A stretch of DNA of 64,000 nt from Rhodanobacter sp. DHG33 (GTDB lineage Bacteria > Pseudomonadota > Gammaproteobacteria > Xanthomonadales > Rhodanobacteraceae): positions 124,001 through 188,000 of the forward strand of contig NZ_JACYXM010000003.1 of assembly GCF_014843005.1 (NCBI RefSeq). Reading direction: 5' to 3'. The notes under the pieces were generated by a model. The model saw only the letters and a list, made by a program, of their open reading frames with translations. It had not been told where the DNA came from and ran no database searches. Positions 8,928-19,043 of this stretch are shown here, one piece after another. How positions within the stretch are numbered: the stretch's first letter is position 1; each line of letters opens with the position of its first letter. The translations under genes were made by a program, and so were the position numbers.

Positions 8928-11870
8928 TCAGAACTTGAAGTTCGCCGTCAGGTAGTACTGGCGACCGTTCTGGTAGAACGCCTCGGGCACCTTGCCGAAG
9001 CCGAGGCCGGCCTGGTAGCCGTAGTCGTAGTAGCGCAGCTTCGGGTTGTTGAGGTTCATCGCGTCGAACGAGAAGCTCACGTTGTCGTTGAGCGTGTAGC
9101 CCAGCGAGAACGACAGATACCCCGTGCCCGCCTGGTAGTACGGCAGCAGCGGCATGGTGTTCGACTGGCCCGTGACCGTGTTGGACAGGGTGCCCGCCTG
9201 CACCGGCATCATGCCGTCGTAGAACGAGGAGCGGTACGTGTAGTTGATGCGCGCGTTCCACTGCTTGTCTTCGTAGAACGCCGACAGGTTGACCGTGTCG
9301 CGCGAGGTGCCGTACAGCGGACGGGTGCCCGCGGCCACGTTGTTCGCGAAGGTGCCGTCGGCGTTGTACAGATAGGTGCCGCCCGACGAATGGCCGTTCG
9401 CATAGGTGTAGCTGACCTGCGTGCCGAAGTGCTCGCCGATCGGCTGCACCCAGTTCAGCTCCACGCCCTTCAGGGTGCCGTTGACGTTCACCGGCTGGCT
9501 GATCAGGTACTGGCTGTAGATCGGCGCGCCGCTGGGGTTGTTCGTCTTGTTGAAGGTGAGGTAGCTGTTGAGGTACGTGCGGGTGACCGTGCCATAGTCG
9601 TAGTAGTTGTTGAGGTCCATCGCGTACACGCTGGCCGACAACAGGCCGCGCGGCGCGAAGTACCACTCCAGCGAGGCGTCGAAGTTGGTGGACACCAGCG
9701 GCTTCAGTTCCGGATTCGGGCCGAGGCCAGCGCCCATGGAACCCACCTTCTCCGGATCGGCCAGCGTCAGGAAGCCGGCCAGCTGGCCGTAATCCTGACG
9801 GGTCAGCGTCTGCGAAGCGGCGAAGCGTGCGATCAGGCTGCCGTCGCTATTGAGGTTGTACTTCAGGTTGAAGCTCGGCAGCGCCTTGGTGTAGTGGGCC
9901 TTGTAGAAGTTCCAGTACCAGCCGCCCGTGCCGGTGGTGGCGTCGCACGGATACCACGGCGAGTTGCAGTACGGGCCGCTGTAGTCGGCCTGCTGCGCCG
10001 AACCGGCGGTGTAGCCGATGTTCTCGTCCGTGCCTACCAGGCGGACACCCGCGTTGCCGCTCCAGTTGCTGCCGGCGAAGTTGACCTGCAGATAGGCGGC
10101 CTTGTTCGTCTCCGTCATCTGGTAGATGTCGTTCGGATAGAAGCGCGAATTCGGACCGCTGCTGGCGCGATTGGCGTAGGTGGCATCCAGCTGGGACAGC
10201 TGGCTGGGCGTCCAGTACCAGACATTGCCGAGGCCGCTGGCCAGGGGGTTGCTATAGCTCTGGGTGCTGGCGGGCCACAGGGTGGAGTTCGGGCTGAAGT
10301 TGATGGCCGAGGCCCAGTTGGGACCCTGGCTGATCGCGAACAGGCTGTTGTGCGTGTGGCGCGAATCGCGGATGCCGAACTGCAACGAAGACAGCGCGCC
10401 GGCATCGTCGAAGTCGTATTCGCCATCGGCCGTGAACCAGTTTTCCTTGTCCACCACGTGGATGCCCTGGTCGCCGAAGATCCAGTCCAGACCCACGGTG
10501 GCCGGGTTGTAGGTGCCGTTGTTGCCGCCCAGCGACACGCCCATCGGCGAGCTCAGGCCGTTCATCGAATAGCTGGAGGACGCGCCGTAGCCGGTGTCCA
10601 TCTCCATGATGTCCTGCACCGGCGTGTTGCCCGTGCCCTTGGTGGTGCCCAGCTGGAACTTGAAGTTCAGGTTCTGCGTGGCCTGCCAGTTGGCGTCCAG
10701 CGTGACGTACTGGCTGGACTCGCTTTCGCCTGGACGCGAGATCATGTCGTAGATGCCCTGCGACACGCCCGGCGCACCCGCCAGCGTGGCGCTGGTGAGG
10801 ATGTTGCCGTTGATGTCGTAGTTGGACAGCGTGCTGGTCGGCACGCGATCGCGCAGGCGCAGCATGTAGTTGCGGTTGTAGTCGGTGGCTTGCATATGGG
10901 AATAGAAGCCATCGAGGTTCAGGGTCAGGTTGTCCAGCGGCTTCCACTCGAGGTCGATCGAGCCACCCTTGCGCTTGCGCTCCTGGGTGAACAGCACGGA
11001 ACCCGGCAGGTTCGGGTAGAACACGCCTGTGCTGCCCGATGCGTGGTTGGGCAGACCCAGCTGCGTGGCGGCTGCCGAACCGGTGGGGATGTACGAATAG
11101 CCCAGCATTTCCTGGCCGTCGCGCTGCAGCTCGCGATCTTCGTAGAACACCTGGGCCAGCACGCCGAAGCTGTCGTCGTCGCTCTTCCAGTTGACCAGGC
11201 CGTTGAACTGCGGCTTGGTGCTGCTCGGCAGGCTGGAGTACACGCCGCCTACGCTGGCTTCGGCGGAGAACTGCTTGGAGAACTCCAGCGGCTTGCGCGT
11301 GATGATGTCGATGGTGCCGGCAGCGCCGCCTTCCAGCAGGCTGGCTTCGGAGGTCTTGTGCACCACCACCTGGCTGACGATTTCCGACGGCAGCATGGCG
11401 TAGCTGACGCTGCGGGTGCCGCCGCCGCCGGTGATGAACCAGTCGCCCGAGCCGATGTTGTGGCCGTCAACCGTGGTCAGGGTGAGCGAAGGCGCGCTGC
11501 CGCGCAGGCTGGCGCGGTCGGCTTCGTCGAAGCCGCCTTCGGAGCCCGCCGCGTCAGAAATGTTCACGCCCGGCAACTGCGCGATGGTGTCGGCCACGTT
11601 CTTGGCCGGCAGTTTGCCGATGTCGGTGGCGGAAACCACTTCGACGTGCGAGTCGGCGTCGCGCTTGGTGTCGATCGACAAGGCTTCGCTGTTGCGGATG
11701 CCGGTGACGGTGACCGCGTTGAGCTGCGTCACCTCCTTCTTGTTCGCCTTGCTGCCCTGGTTGGTCGTGGTGGTCTGCTGGTTTTGCGTGCTGTCCTGCG
11801 CGTACGCGCCGACGGACAGGCACAAGCCGGCGACGATGCTCGCGGCGAGCAGTGTCTTGCGATGGTTCAT
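8928..11870 (-). CDS. TonB-dependent outer-membrane receptor (sugar-regulon type)
   Basis: Outer-membrane barrel with an N-terminal plug that imports substrate at the expense of TonB energy. The ATG at 11870 has GGGAGG 4 nt upstream and opens a signal peptide of about 24 residues (GAYA then Q). The plug shows ADTIAQLPGVNISD and LRG motifs, and the chain ends in NFKF with a terminal Phe, as expected for a barrel. Length is 980 residues, within the size of the carbohydrate-type receptors of xanthomonads (TonB receptors typically with long extracellular loops). It lies 85 bp downstream of the glucokinase gene on the same strand. The GH20 gene, permease and LacI regulator nearby suggest GlcNAc-containing oligosaccharides or glucose as ligand; the ligand is inference. 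Confidence 0.9.
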   Translation of the reverse strand: MNHRKTLLAASIVAGLCLSVGAYAQDSTQNQQTTTTNQGSKANKKEVTQLNAVTVTGIRNSEALSIDTKRDADSHVEVVSATDIGKLPAKNVADTIAQLPGVNISDAAGSEGGFDEADRASLRGSAPSLTLTTVDGHNIGSGDWFITGGGGTRSVSYAMLPSEIVSQVVVHKTSEASLLEGGAAGTIDIITRKPLEFSKQFSAEASVGGVYSSLPSSTKPQFNGLVNWKSDDDSFGVLAQVFYEDRELQRDGQEMLGYSYIPTGSAAATQLGLPNHASGSTGVFYPNLPGSVLFTQERKRKGGSIDLEWKPLDNLTLNLDGFYSHMQATDYNRNYMLRLRDRVPTSTLSNYDINGNILTSATLAGAPGVSQGIYDMISRPGESESSQYVTLDANWQATQNLNFKFQLGTTKGTGNTPVQDIMEMDTGYGASSSYSMNGLSSPMGVSLGGNNGTYNPATVGLDWIFGDQGIHVVDKENWFTADGEYDFDDAGALSSLQFGIRDSRHTHNSLFAISQGPNWASAINFSPNSTLWPASTQSYSNPLASGLGNVWYWTPSQLSQLDATYANRASSGPNSRFYPNDIYQMTETNKAAYLQVNFAGSNWSGNAGVRLVGTDENIGYTAGSAQQADYSGPYCNSPWYPCDATTGTGGWYWNFYKAHYTKALPSFNLKYNLNSDGSLIARFAASQTLTRQDYGQLAGFLTLADPEKVGSMGAGLGPNPELKPLVSTNFDASLEWYFAPRGLLSASVYAMDLNNYYDYGTVTRTYLNSYLTFNKTNNPSGAPIYSQYLISQPVNVNGTLKGVELNWVQPIGEHFGTQVSYTYANGHSSGGTYLYNADGTFANNVAAGTRPLYGTSRDTVNLSAFYEDKQWNARINYTYRSSFYDGMMPVQAGTLSNTVTGQSNTMPLLPYYQAGTGYLSFSLGYTLNDNVSFSFDAMNLNNPKLRYYDYGYQAGLGFGKVPEAFYQNGRQYYLTANFKF

Positions 11871-11955
11871 GGGGCCTCCCCTCAGAGGTTGGATCGGTTG
11901 GTGTAACCGTGGTGTGGATGTCTTGCCTGGTGCGGTGTTCGGCGCCGTGTCGCTG

Positions 11956-13053
11956 CTAGAGCGGTGGCATGGTTTGTTCTCCCTGCCGCTCTTCCAGAAA
12001 CCAGCCGGCGGCGCCGATGACACCTAGCTGGCCGTGCTCAATCAGTCGTACGGGAACCTTTTGCAGATACGCGCGCATCACGCCCTTGTTGAAGTAGCGC
12101 TGGGCGAAACTGCTGGTGCGCAGGAAAGCGTGGATTTGCGGCAGGATGCCGCCGGCGAGAAACACCCCGCCGCTCGCGCCGTACAGCATCGCGAGGTCGC
12201 CGGTGAAGCTGCCGAGCAGGCCGCAGAACACCTCCAGCGCCTCCAGCGCCGCGGCATCGTGGCCGGCCAGCGCGGCGCCGGTGATTTCCGCCGGCGTCAT
12301 CAACGACACCGGGGTGCCGCGCAATTCGCACAGCGCGTGGTAGAGGTTGAGCAGGCCGGGACCGGAAAGCGCGTCCTCGCAGGAGACGTAGGCGCGGCCG
12401 CGCGCCAGCACGCGCAGGATCTCGATCTCGCGTTCGTTGCCGGGCGCCAGCGCGATCTGGCCGGCCTCGGTGGGCAGCACCTGCGCATGGCCGTCGCGCG
12501 GCAACAGCACCGCCGAGCCCAGGCCCGTGCCCGGCCCCATCACCAGCACCGGACCGTGCGACGCCGGCTGTGCGGTGTCGATCACCGGCAGCGTTTCGTC
12601 CGCGCCCAGGAACTGGGTGGCCCAGGCCACCGCCTCGAAATCGTTGATGACTTCCAGCTGCGCCAGCCTGAGCTGCTCGCGGAGCGCGCCGATGGATACC
12701 GGCCAGGGCAGGTTCTCGTTGACGATGCGGTCGTCCAGCACCACGCCGGCGCTGGCCACCACGCAACGGTGCACCCGCCCGGCCAGCGCGGCATGCCCGG
12801 CGGAAGGGAGTTGGCCCATGAAATCGCGCAGCACGCTGCCGAGGTCGGCCCAGTCGGCGCAGTGGTAACGGTGGTAGTGCAGCAGGCTGACCGGATACCG
12901 CTCGGTGGGCGTACCGAGCACCAGGCCGATGCGCGCGTGGGTGCCACCGACATCGGCGGCGAGAAACGGCTCACCGCGATCATGCGCTCCACTCGGTGCC
13001 GAAGACTGCGGCACCGGCTGCGCGACATGACGCTGGCTGGCGAACTCTCCCAC
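11956..13053 (-). CDS. glk: Glucokinase (Glk family)
   Basis: ATP-dependent hexokinase of the bacterial Glk family (not ROK), phosphorylating cytoplasmic glucose or a related sugar. The phosphate-1 motif AADVGGTHARIG, NDFEAVAWA and MGPGTGLGSA are visible. The GTG at 13053 is chosen because AAGGGGGA lies 7 nt upstream. It gives 365 residues with a short N-terminal tail of about 30. The in-frame ATG at 13149 is unlikely because it lies inside a LacI-type operator. It is divergent from the permease and shares its operator sequence. A second, unrelated glucokinase domain is encoded in the fusion at 38839-41148. In related sugar clusters this position can hold a GlcNAc kinase, so the substrate is not certain. 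Confidence 0.85.
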   Translation of the reverse strand: MGEFASQRHVAQPVPQSSAPSGAHDRGEPFLAADVGGTHARIGLVLGTPTERYPVSLLHYHRYHCADWADLGSVLRDFMGQLPSAGHAALAGRVHRCVVASAGVVLDDRIVNENLPWPVSIGALREQLRLAQLEVINDFEAVAWATQFLGADETLPVIDTAQPASHGPVLVMGPGTGLGSAVLLPRDGHAQVLPTEAGQIALAPGNEREIEILRVLARGRAYVSCEDALSGPGLLNLYHALCELRGTPVSLMTPAEITGAALAGHDAAALEALEVFCGLLGSFTGDLAMLYGASGGVFLAGGILPQIHAFLRTSSFAQRYFNKGVMRAYLQKVPVRLIEHGQLGVIGAAGWFLEERQGEQTMPPL

Positions 13054-13148
13054 GTGGATTCCCCCTTTGTCCGCTGCGGCCGACCGACGGGATACGCGCT
13101 GTGTGCGCGTCCATCGGAAGGCGAGTGCGGCGGAGTCTGGAATCGTCA

Positions 13149-13162
13149 TGACAACGTTGTCA
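13149..13162. promoter_or_regulatory. LacI-type operator upstream of glk
   Basis: Perfect 14-bp palindrome TGACAACGTTGTCA. On the minus strand it includes a consensus -35 TTGACA (13163-13158), 96 bp before the glk start. No convincing -10 follows at normal spacing. The 487-bp space between glk and the permease holds this site, the second operator at 13440-13454 and nothing else I can name. Confidence 0.75.
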
Positions 13163-13439
13163 AGTGGATGTCCCGAAATTTTCATCACGGGGCACGGAGC
13201 CATGCAACATGACCGTTGGCAGGGTCTAAGACATTGGATCGATTTAAATTTTTCGGCGCGGCCATTTTTGGCGCATCGGATCCGCTTGTCCGTTGTGGAA
13301 GGGACGAAAAGCACGGACGTCAGGGCCTTCCGTGCGAAGACGCCGCGCGCGTTGTCCGCGGTGAAGAGCCATCAGGCACGGCATGGCCCGTTGCAGGAGG
13401 CTCGATGTCCGGTTCGGGCAAGGCCGATGCGCCTGCCGG

Positions 13440-13469
13440 TTGACAACGTTGTACTTTGCGGCCAATAAA
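13440..13469 (+). promoter_or_regulatory. Permease promoter overlapped by a second operator copy
   Basis: TTGACAACGTTGTAC at 13440-13454 repeats 12 of the 14 bases of the operator upstream of glk, including the ACAACGTTGT core. The perfect -35 TTGACA is its left half, and AATAAA at 13464-13469 (spacing 18) could be the -10. Repressor bound here would cover the -35, so the LacI-family gene downstream is the obvious candidate regulator. Confidence 0.7.
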
Positions 13470-13540
13470 GAGCTTTCTTCTGGCGCCGCCTGTGCCGTTA
13501 TGCTCGCGGTCGTCCACGCCATTCCTCGGGGAGAGATTTC

Positions 13541-14818
13541 ATGGCAAGCACGCAGGCGGCCGCACCGTCCGGATCTTCTTACATCGGGCCGATGATCATC
13601 GTCGGCGTGCTGTACTTCATCATGGGCTTCTTCACGTGGATCAACGGCACGTTGATCAGCTTCGTGCAGGTCGCCTTCCAGGTTTCTCTGGCTTACGCCT
13701 TCCTGGTCACGTTCGCGTTCTACATCTCCTACTCCGTGCTGGCATTGCCATCGGCCGTGATCCTGCGGCGTACCGGCATGAAGAAAGGCATGGCGCTGGG
13801 ATTGTTCGTGATGGCCTTCGGCGCGGCGATGTTCGGCCAGTTCGCCACGATGCGCGTGTTCCCCGGCGCGCTGGCCGGACTGTTCGTGATCGGCGCCGGC
13901 CTCACCCTGCTGCAAACCGCAGCGAACCCGTACATCAGCATCCTGGGACCGATAGAGAGCGCTGCGCAGCGCATCGCCGCCATGGGCGTGTGTAACAAGT
14001 TTGCGGGCATCCTGGCGCCGATCGCCATTGGTCTCGTGCTGCACGGCATTGGCGATATCGCCGAGCAGGCAAAGAGCGCCAATCCAGCCGCCAAGGAAAT
14101 ATTGCTCAACGACTTCGCCGCCAAGGTCCATCTGCCTTACATGGTGATGGCGGCCGTGCTGGTCGCGATAGCTATCTGGGTAGTGCGTTCCACGTTGCCG
14201 GAAATCAAGCCGGCCGGCGCGAACGACGAACACGCGATCGGCCACACCGGCAACAGCATCTTCAGCTTCCCGCATCTGTGGCTGGGCGTGCTGTGCCTGT
14301 TCCTTTACGTGGGCGTGGAGGTGATGGCAGGCGATGCCATCGGCACCTACGGCCAGGGCTTCGGCCTGCCGCTGGATCAGACCAAGTTCTTCACCGCGTT
14401 CACGCTGGGTGCCATGTTGCTCGGTTATTTCGCCGGCTTGGTACTGATTCCGCGATTCATCTCGCAGCAGCGCTACCTCGCGGTGTCGGCCGTGCTGGGC
14501 GTAGTGTTCGTGCTGGGTGCGCTCGCCACCACGGGCTACATTTCGGTGATGTTCGTGGCCGCACTGGGTTTTGCCAACGCGATGATGTGGCCGGCGATCT
14601 TTCCGCTGGCGATCAAAGGGCTTGGCCGGCACACCGAAGCTGGCTCGGCCCTGCTCATCATGGGTATCGCAGGCGGCGCACTGATCCCGCAGGTGTTCGT
14701 ACATCTGAAGGACACGGTCAACTTCCAAAGCGCATTCGCATTGCTGATGGTGCCGTGCTACCTGTACATCCTGTACTACGGCCTGCGCGGACACCGCGTG
14801 GGCCAGCAGGCGGGCTGA
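13541..14818 (+). CDS. Sugar MFS transporter, FucP/NagP type
   Basis: Inner-membrane proton symporter of the fucose/glucose/GlcNAc permease family, with about 12 membrane segments in 425 residues. The family marker QTAANPYISILGP lies near residues 125-140, and GFFTWINGTLI is in the first helix. GGGGAGAG is placed 6 nt before the ATG. It is preceded by an operator-controlled promoter and followed, 101 bp later, by the LacI-family gene, probably in one transcript. The GH20 gene in the cluster favours GlcNAc as substrate, but no nagA or nagB is seen in the window and a glucokinase sits next door, so glucose remains possible. Confidence 0.85.
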   Translation: MASTQAAAPSGSSYIGPMIIVGVLYFIMGFFTWINGTLISFVQVAFQVSLAYAFLVTFAFYISYSVLALPSAVILRRTGMKKGMALGLFVMAFGAAMFGQFATMRVFPGALAGLFVIGAGLTLLQTAANPYISILGPIESAAQRIAAMGVCNKFAGILAPIAIGLVLHGIGDIAEQAKSANPAAKEILLNDFAAKVHLPYMVMAAVLVAIAIWVVRSTLPEIKPAGANDEHAIGHTGNSIFSFPHLWLGVLCLFLYVGVEVMAGDAIGTYGQGFGLPLDQTKFFTAFTLGAMLLGYFAGLVLIPRFISQQRYLAVSAVLGVVFVLGALATTGYISVMFVAALGFANAMMWPAIFPLAIKGLGRHTEAGSALLIMGIAGGALIPQVFVHLKDTVNFQSAFALLMVPCYLYILYYGLRGHRVGQQAG

Positions 14819-14919
14819 GCGACGCATGCGCTTGCGCCGTCATCCGCTAGACTTTGTCACCCGTCGGCACGGCCTCGCGGCCGTGCCTTGCGTTGTCCCA
14901 TTGCCCTGAGGATCAGCGG

Positions 14920-15969
14920 TTGCGCAGCGCCACCATCAAGGATGTAGCCGAGCAGGCGGGTGTTTCGCTCAAGACCGTCTCGCGCGTCATCAACAACGAG
15001 CCCTCGGTGCACGCGCGCACGCGCGAGAAAGTGCAGCGGGCGATCGAGGCGCTGGACTACCGGCCCGATCCTTCCGCGCGCAGCCTGCGCAGCACACGCG
15101 CCTACGCGGTGGGCCTGGTCTACGACAACCCCAACGCGCACTACGTCATCAGCATGCAGAGCGGCGTGCTGGCGGCCTGCCGCGCCAGCGGCTACGGCCT
15201 GCAGATCCATCCCTGCGACTCCACGTCGCCGCGGCTGGCCGAGGAACTGGTGTCGCTGGCCGCGCAGGCGCGGTTGGCCGGCATGGTGCTGGCGCCGCCG
15301 ATGTCGGAGAAGCCGGAGCTGATCCGCAAGCTGGCAGCGGCGAAGATTCCTTTCATGCGCATCATCTCCGCGCGCAAGGACCCGCGCGACGGCTACCCGT
15401 GCGTGTACGTGGACGACCGCGATGCGGCCTACGCGATCACCGAACACCTGATCCAGCTCGGCCACACCCGCATCGGCTTTCTGTGGGGCGGCCGCGACCA
15501 TCGCTCCAGCCCCGAGCGCTACCAGGGCTACGAGGATGCACTGAAGGACTACGGCATCGCGCTGGACCGCAAGCTGATCCTGCAGGGCGACTACTCGTTC
15601 GACGACGGCTTCCGCGGCGCGCGCAAGCTGCTGGCGTTGAAGGATCGCCCCACCGCGATCTTCGGCTCCAACGACGAGATCGCCGCCGGCGTGCTCGCCG
15701 CCGCGCATTCCAGCGGCATCAGCGTGCCGTGGGAACTCTCCATCGCCGGCTTCGAGGACAGCCCGTTCTCCAAGCAGTCCTGGCCCGCGCTCACCACCGC
15801 GCGCCAGGCCACCGAGGAAATCGCCCATCACGCCGCGCAGCGGCTGATCGGCAACCTGCAGCGCGAAGCCAACGGCGAGCCGCTGGAAGAAGGCAACGAG
15901 GGTTTCAGCCCGGAGCTCGTGGTGCGCGGTTCCACGGCGCCGCTGCGCGGGACGCCGACCAAGCGCTGA
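14920..15969 (+). CDS. LacI-family transcriptional regulator of the sugar cluster
   Basis: Residues 4-55 form the LacI helix-turn-helix (TIKDVAEQAGVSLKTVSRVINN) and hinge, followed by a periplasmic-binding-protein-like effector domain (GFLWGG, FGSNDEIAAG). The TTG at 14920 is preceded by TGAGGATC and gives the compact 349-residue length typical of the family. Another in-frame TTG at 14854 would add an unlikely 22-residue tail before the DNA-binding domain. It follows the permease gene in the same direction. It is the likely repressor acting on the twin TGACAACGTTGTCA-like sites between glk and the permease; this is inferred from position and operator symmetry. Confidence 0.88.
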   Translation: MRSATIKDVAEQAGVSLKTVSRVINNEPSVHARTREKVQRAIEALDYRPDPSARSLRSTRAYAVGLVYDNPNAHYVISMQSGVLAACRASGYGLQIHPCDSTSPRLAEELVSLAAQARLAGMVLAPPMSEKPELIRKLAAAKIPFMRIISARKDPRDGYPCVYVDDRDAAYAITEHLIQLGHTRIGFLWGGRDHRSSPERYQGYEDALKDYGIALDRKLILQGDYSFDDGFRGARKLLALKDRPTAIFGSNDEIAAGVLAAAHSSGISVPWELSIAGFEDSPFSKQSWPALTTARQATEEIAHHAAQRLIGNLQREANGEPLEEGNEGFSPELVVRGSTAPLRGTPTKR

Positions 15970-16003
15970 CCGGCGCCTGCGGGTTGCGTCGAAGGACGCG
16001 TGC

Positions 16004-16936
<933 letters not shown>

Positions 16937-17058
16937 TTAGCAAGAGCTGCCGTCGTTGCCGCCTTGGGAGGCCGCGCGTTAACTTGCACCGGATCGAATG
17001 CCTGAACGCTCGCCGCGCGCAAGCCTGGCCCGGTCCGCGCGCCTGCTACCCTTGGGTC

Positions 17059-18255
17059 ATGACGACACCGATGACCCCACTGGCGGTCAGCGCCAGCACC
17101 GTCAGTTCAGCACTCGGTTGCGGGCTGGCGGCGCAACGTGATGCGTTGCGGGAGGGCCGCAGTGGCTTGCGCCGCAACGATTTCGGCAGCGCGCCGTGGC
17201 TGGGCTGGGTCGGCCGCGTGGACGGCGTGGAAGCCGTAACGCTGCCTCCTGCACTGGTCGACTGGGATTGCCGCAACAACCGTCTCGCGTGGCTTGGGCT
17301 GCAGCAGGATGGCTTCGTCGACCGCGTGCAGGCTGCCCGCGAACGCTACGGCGCGCATCGCGTGGCGCTGTTGCTGGGCACGTCCACCGCCAGCATCGGC
17401 GCCACCGAGGAGGCGTATTGCCGGCTCGATGCCGACGGCCGCTTTCCGGTCGACCTGCGCCGCCCCGCACTGCACGCCCCGGATTCGCTGAGCGCGTTCG
17501 CCCGCGCGGCGCTGGCGCTGGAAGGGCCGAGCCTCACCCTCTCCACCGCCTGTTCGTCCAGCGCCAAGGTATTCGCCAGTGCCACGCGCATGCTCGCCCT
17601 GGGCCTGGCGGACGCGGTGGTGGTCGGCGGCGTGGACAGTCTGTGCGACAACGTGCTGTTCGGTTTCAACGCGCTGGAACTGATCTCGCCTGCCGCCTGC
17701 CGCCCGTTCGACGCGGCGCGCGACGGCATCTCGATCGGCGAGGCGGCCGGCTTCGCCCTGCTGGAACGCATCGACGCTGCTCCGCATGCACCGCGCCTGC
17801 TCGGCTACGGCGAGGCCAGCGACGCATGGCACATGTCGTCGCCCCATCCCGACGGCCACGGTGCGGAACTCGCGCTGGAAGCTGCGCTGGCGCGCGGCGG
17901 CCTGCGGGCATCTCAGGTCGATTACGTCAACCTGCACGGCACTGCCAGCCGCGCGAACGACGCGATGGAAGCCGCGCTGGTGGCGCGCCGTTTCCCCGCG
18001 GGCACGCGCGCAAGTTCCACCAAGGGCTGCACCGGCCATACGCTGGGTGCGGCGGGCATCGTGGAAGCCACCATCGCGCTGCAGGCGATCGAACACGGCT
18101 TCGTGCCCGGCAATGTCGGCGCCACCACGCCCGATCCTGCCTGCGGTGCGCAGTTCGCCTGGACATGCGAGGAACGCCCCGTGGACGTGGCGCTCAGCAA
18201 CTCGTTCGGCTTCGGCGGCAACAATGCCTGCCTCGTGTTCGGGCGCGCGCCATGA
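17059..18255 (+). CDS. Beta-ketoacyl-ACP synthase of an aryl polyene-type locus
   Basis: Condensing enzyme of the KAS I/II fold: nucleophile Cys165 in STACSSSAK, HGT motif in NLHGTAS and GHTLGAAG near residue 330. The 398-residue length fits a complete synthase. The ATG at 17059 has no Shine-Dalgarno; a further ATG lies at 17071. The stop overlaps the next start (ATGA), so translation of the next gene is probably coupled. With the GT2, acyltransferase, ACP and chorismatase genes that follow, it most likely extends the polyene chain of a xanthomonadin-like pigment rather than housekeeping fatty acids. Pathway assignment is inference from context. Confidence 0.85.
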   Translation: MTTPMTPLAVSASTVSSALGCGLAAQRDALREGRSGLRRNDFGSAPWLGWVGRVDGVEAVTLPPALVDWDCRNNRLAWLGLQQDGFVDRVQAARERYGAHRVALLLGTSTASIGATEEAYCRLDADGRFPVDLRRPALHAPDSLSAFARAALALEGPSLTLSTACSSSAKVFASATRMLALGLADAVVVGGVDSLCDNVLFGFNALELISPAACRPFDAARDGISIGEAAGFALLERIDAAPHAPRLLGYGEASDAWHMSSPHPDGHGAELALEAALARGGLRASQVDYVNLHGTASRANDAMEAALVARRFPAGTRASSTKGCTGHTLGAAGIVEATIALQAIEHGFVPGNVGATTPDPACGAQFAWTCEERPVDVALSNSFGFGGNNACLVFGRAP

Positions 18256-19043
18256 CGGCGCTGTGCCTGTACGTCGAAGGCATCGGCGTGTGGTCGCCGC
18301 ACCTCGGCGACTTCGCTGCACTGCGCGCCATGCTGGCTGGCCAAGCCACTGCCAAAAACGACGCGCCCGTCGCGGCGCTGCTGCCAGCGAACGAGCGCCG
18401 CCGCGCTCCCGAAAGCGTACGCCTCGCAGTGGAAGTAGCCGGACAGGCGCTCGCGATGAGCGGCCGCGACCCCACCACGCTGGCCTGCGTGTTCGCCTCG
18501 GCGCACGGCGACCAGTCGATCACGGATGCGATCTGCAGCACGCTGGTCGAAGCGCCCACCCAACTGTCGCCCACCCGCTTCCACCACTCCGTGCACAACG
18601 CGCCGGCAGGCTACTGGACCATCGCCACCGGCTGCCGCGCTCCATCCAGCGCGACATGCGCGGGCAGCCACACTTTCGGCGCCGCATTGCTGGAAGCAGC
18701 CACCCAGGCGCTGGCCGAACAACGGCCGGTGCTGCTGGTGTGCAGCGACATCGCAGGACGCGGGCCGCTGCTGGAGATGACCGGTTGCGACCGCGCCTTC
18801 GGCTGCGCACTGCTGCTGACGCCCGAGGCCGGCGTGAACACGCTGGCGCAGCTGCGGCTGCAAATCGCGAACGAACATGCCGCACCGACGCCGGCACCGG
18901 TGGCGCTCGCCGGCGATGCCGTCGGCAATCCGGCCACTGCCGCGCTACCCCTGCTCGCATCGCTCGTCGCCGGCGCTGGCGCCTGCCGCATCGGCTGCGC
19001 CACCGAGATGGATCTGCTCACGACCGTGGAGGCCGCCGCTTGA
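18252..19043 (+). CDS. Ketosynthase-like chain-length-factor protein
   Basis: A 263-residue protein resembling the N-terminal half of a ketosynthase, as in the 'beta-ketoacyl synthase chain length factor' proteins of aryl polyene clusters. The region that would hold the nucleophile reads GCRAPSSATCAG and lacks the ACSSS motif, so it is probably not a condensing enzyme by itself but a partner of the preceding synthase. Its ATG overlaps the upstream stop by 4 bp, and its own TGA overlaps the TTG start of the following glycosyltransferase. The three genes form a coupled set. Confidence 0.75.
   Translation: MTALCLYVEGIGVWSPHLGDFAALRAMLAGQATAKNDAPVAALLPANERRRAPESVRLAVEVAGQALAMSGRDPTTLACVFASAHGDQSITDAICSTLVEAPTQLSPTRFHHSVHNAPAGYWTIATGCRAPSSATCAGSHTFGAALLEAATQALAEQRPVLLVCSDIAGRGPLLEMTGCDRAFGCALLLTPEAGVNTLAQLRLQIANEHAAPTPAPVALAGDAVGNPATAALPLLASLVAGAGACRIGCATEMDLLTTVEAAA

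Noticed and set aside
9390-11906. An 838-codon open frame opposite the TonB receptor
   Set aside because: Antisense shadow in GC-rich DNA (Val/Gly/Arg/Gln-rich, no motifs); the receptor on the other strand has signal peptide, plug and terminal Phe.
13147-13149. ATG 13149 as the glucokinase start
   Set aside because: It lies inside the palindromic operator and -35; GTG 13053 has a strong Shine-Dalgarno and the conserved domain begins shortly after.
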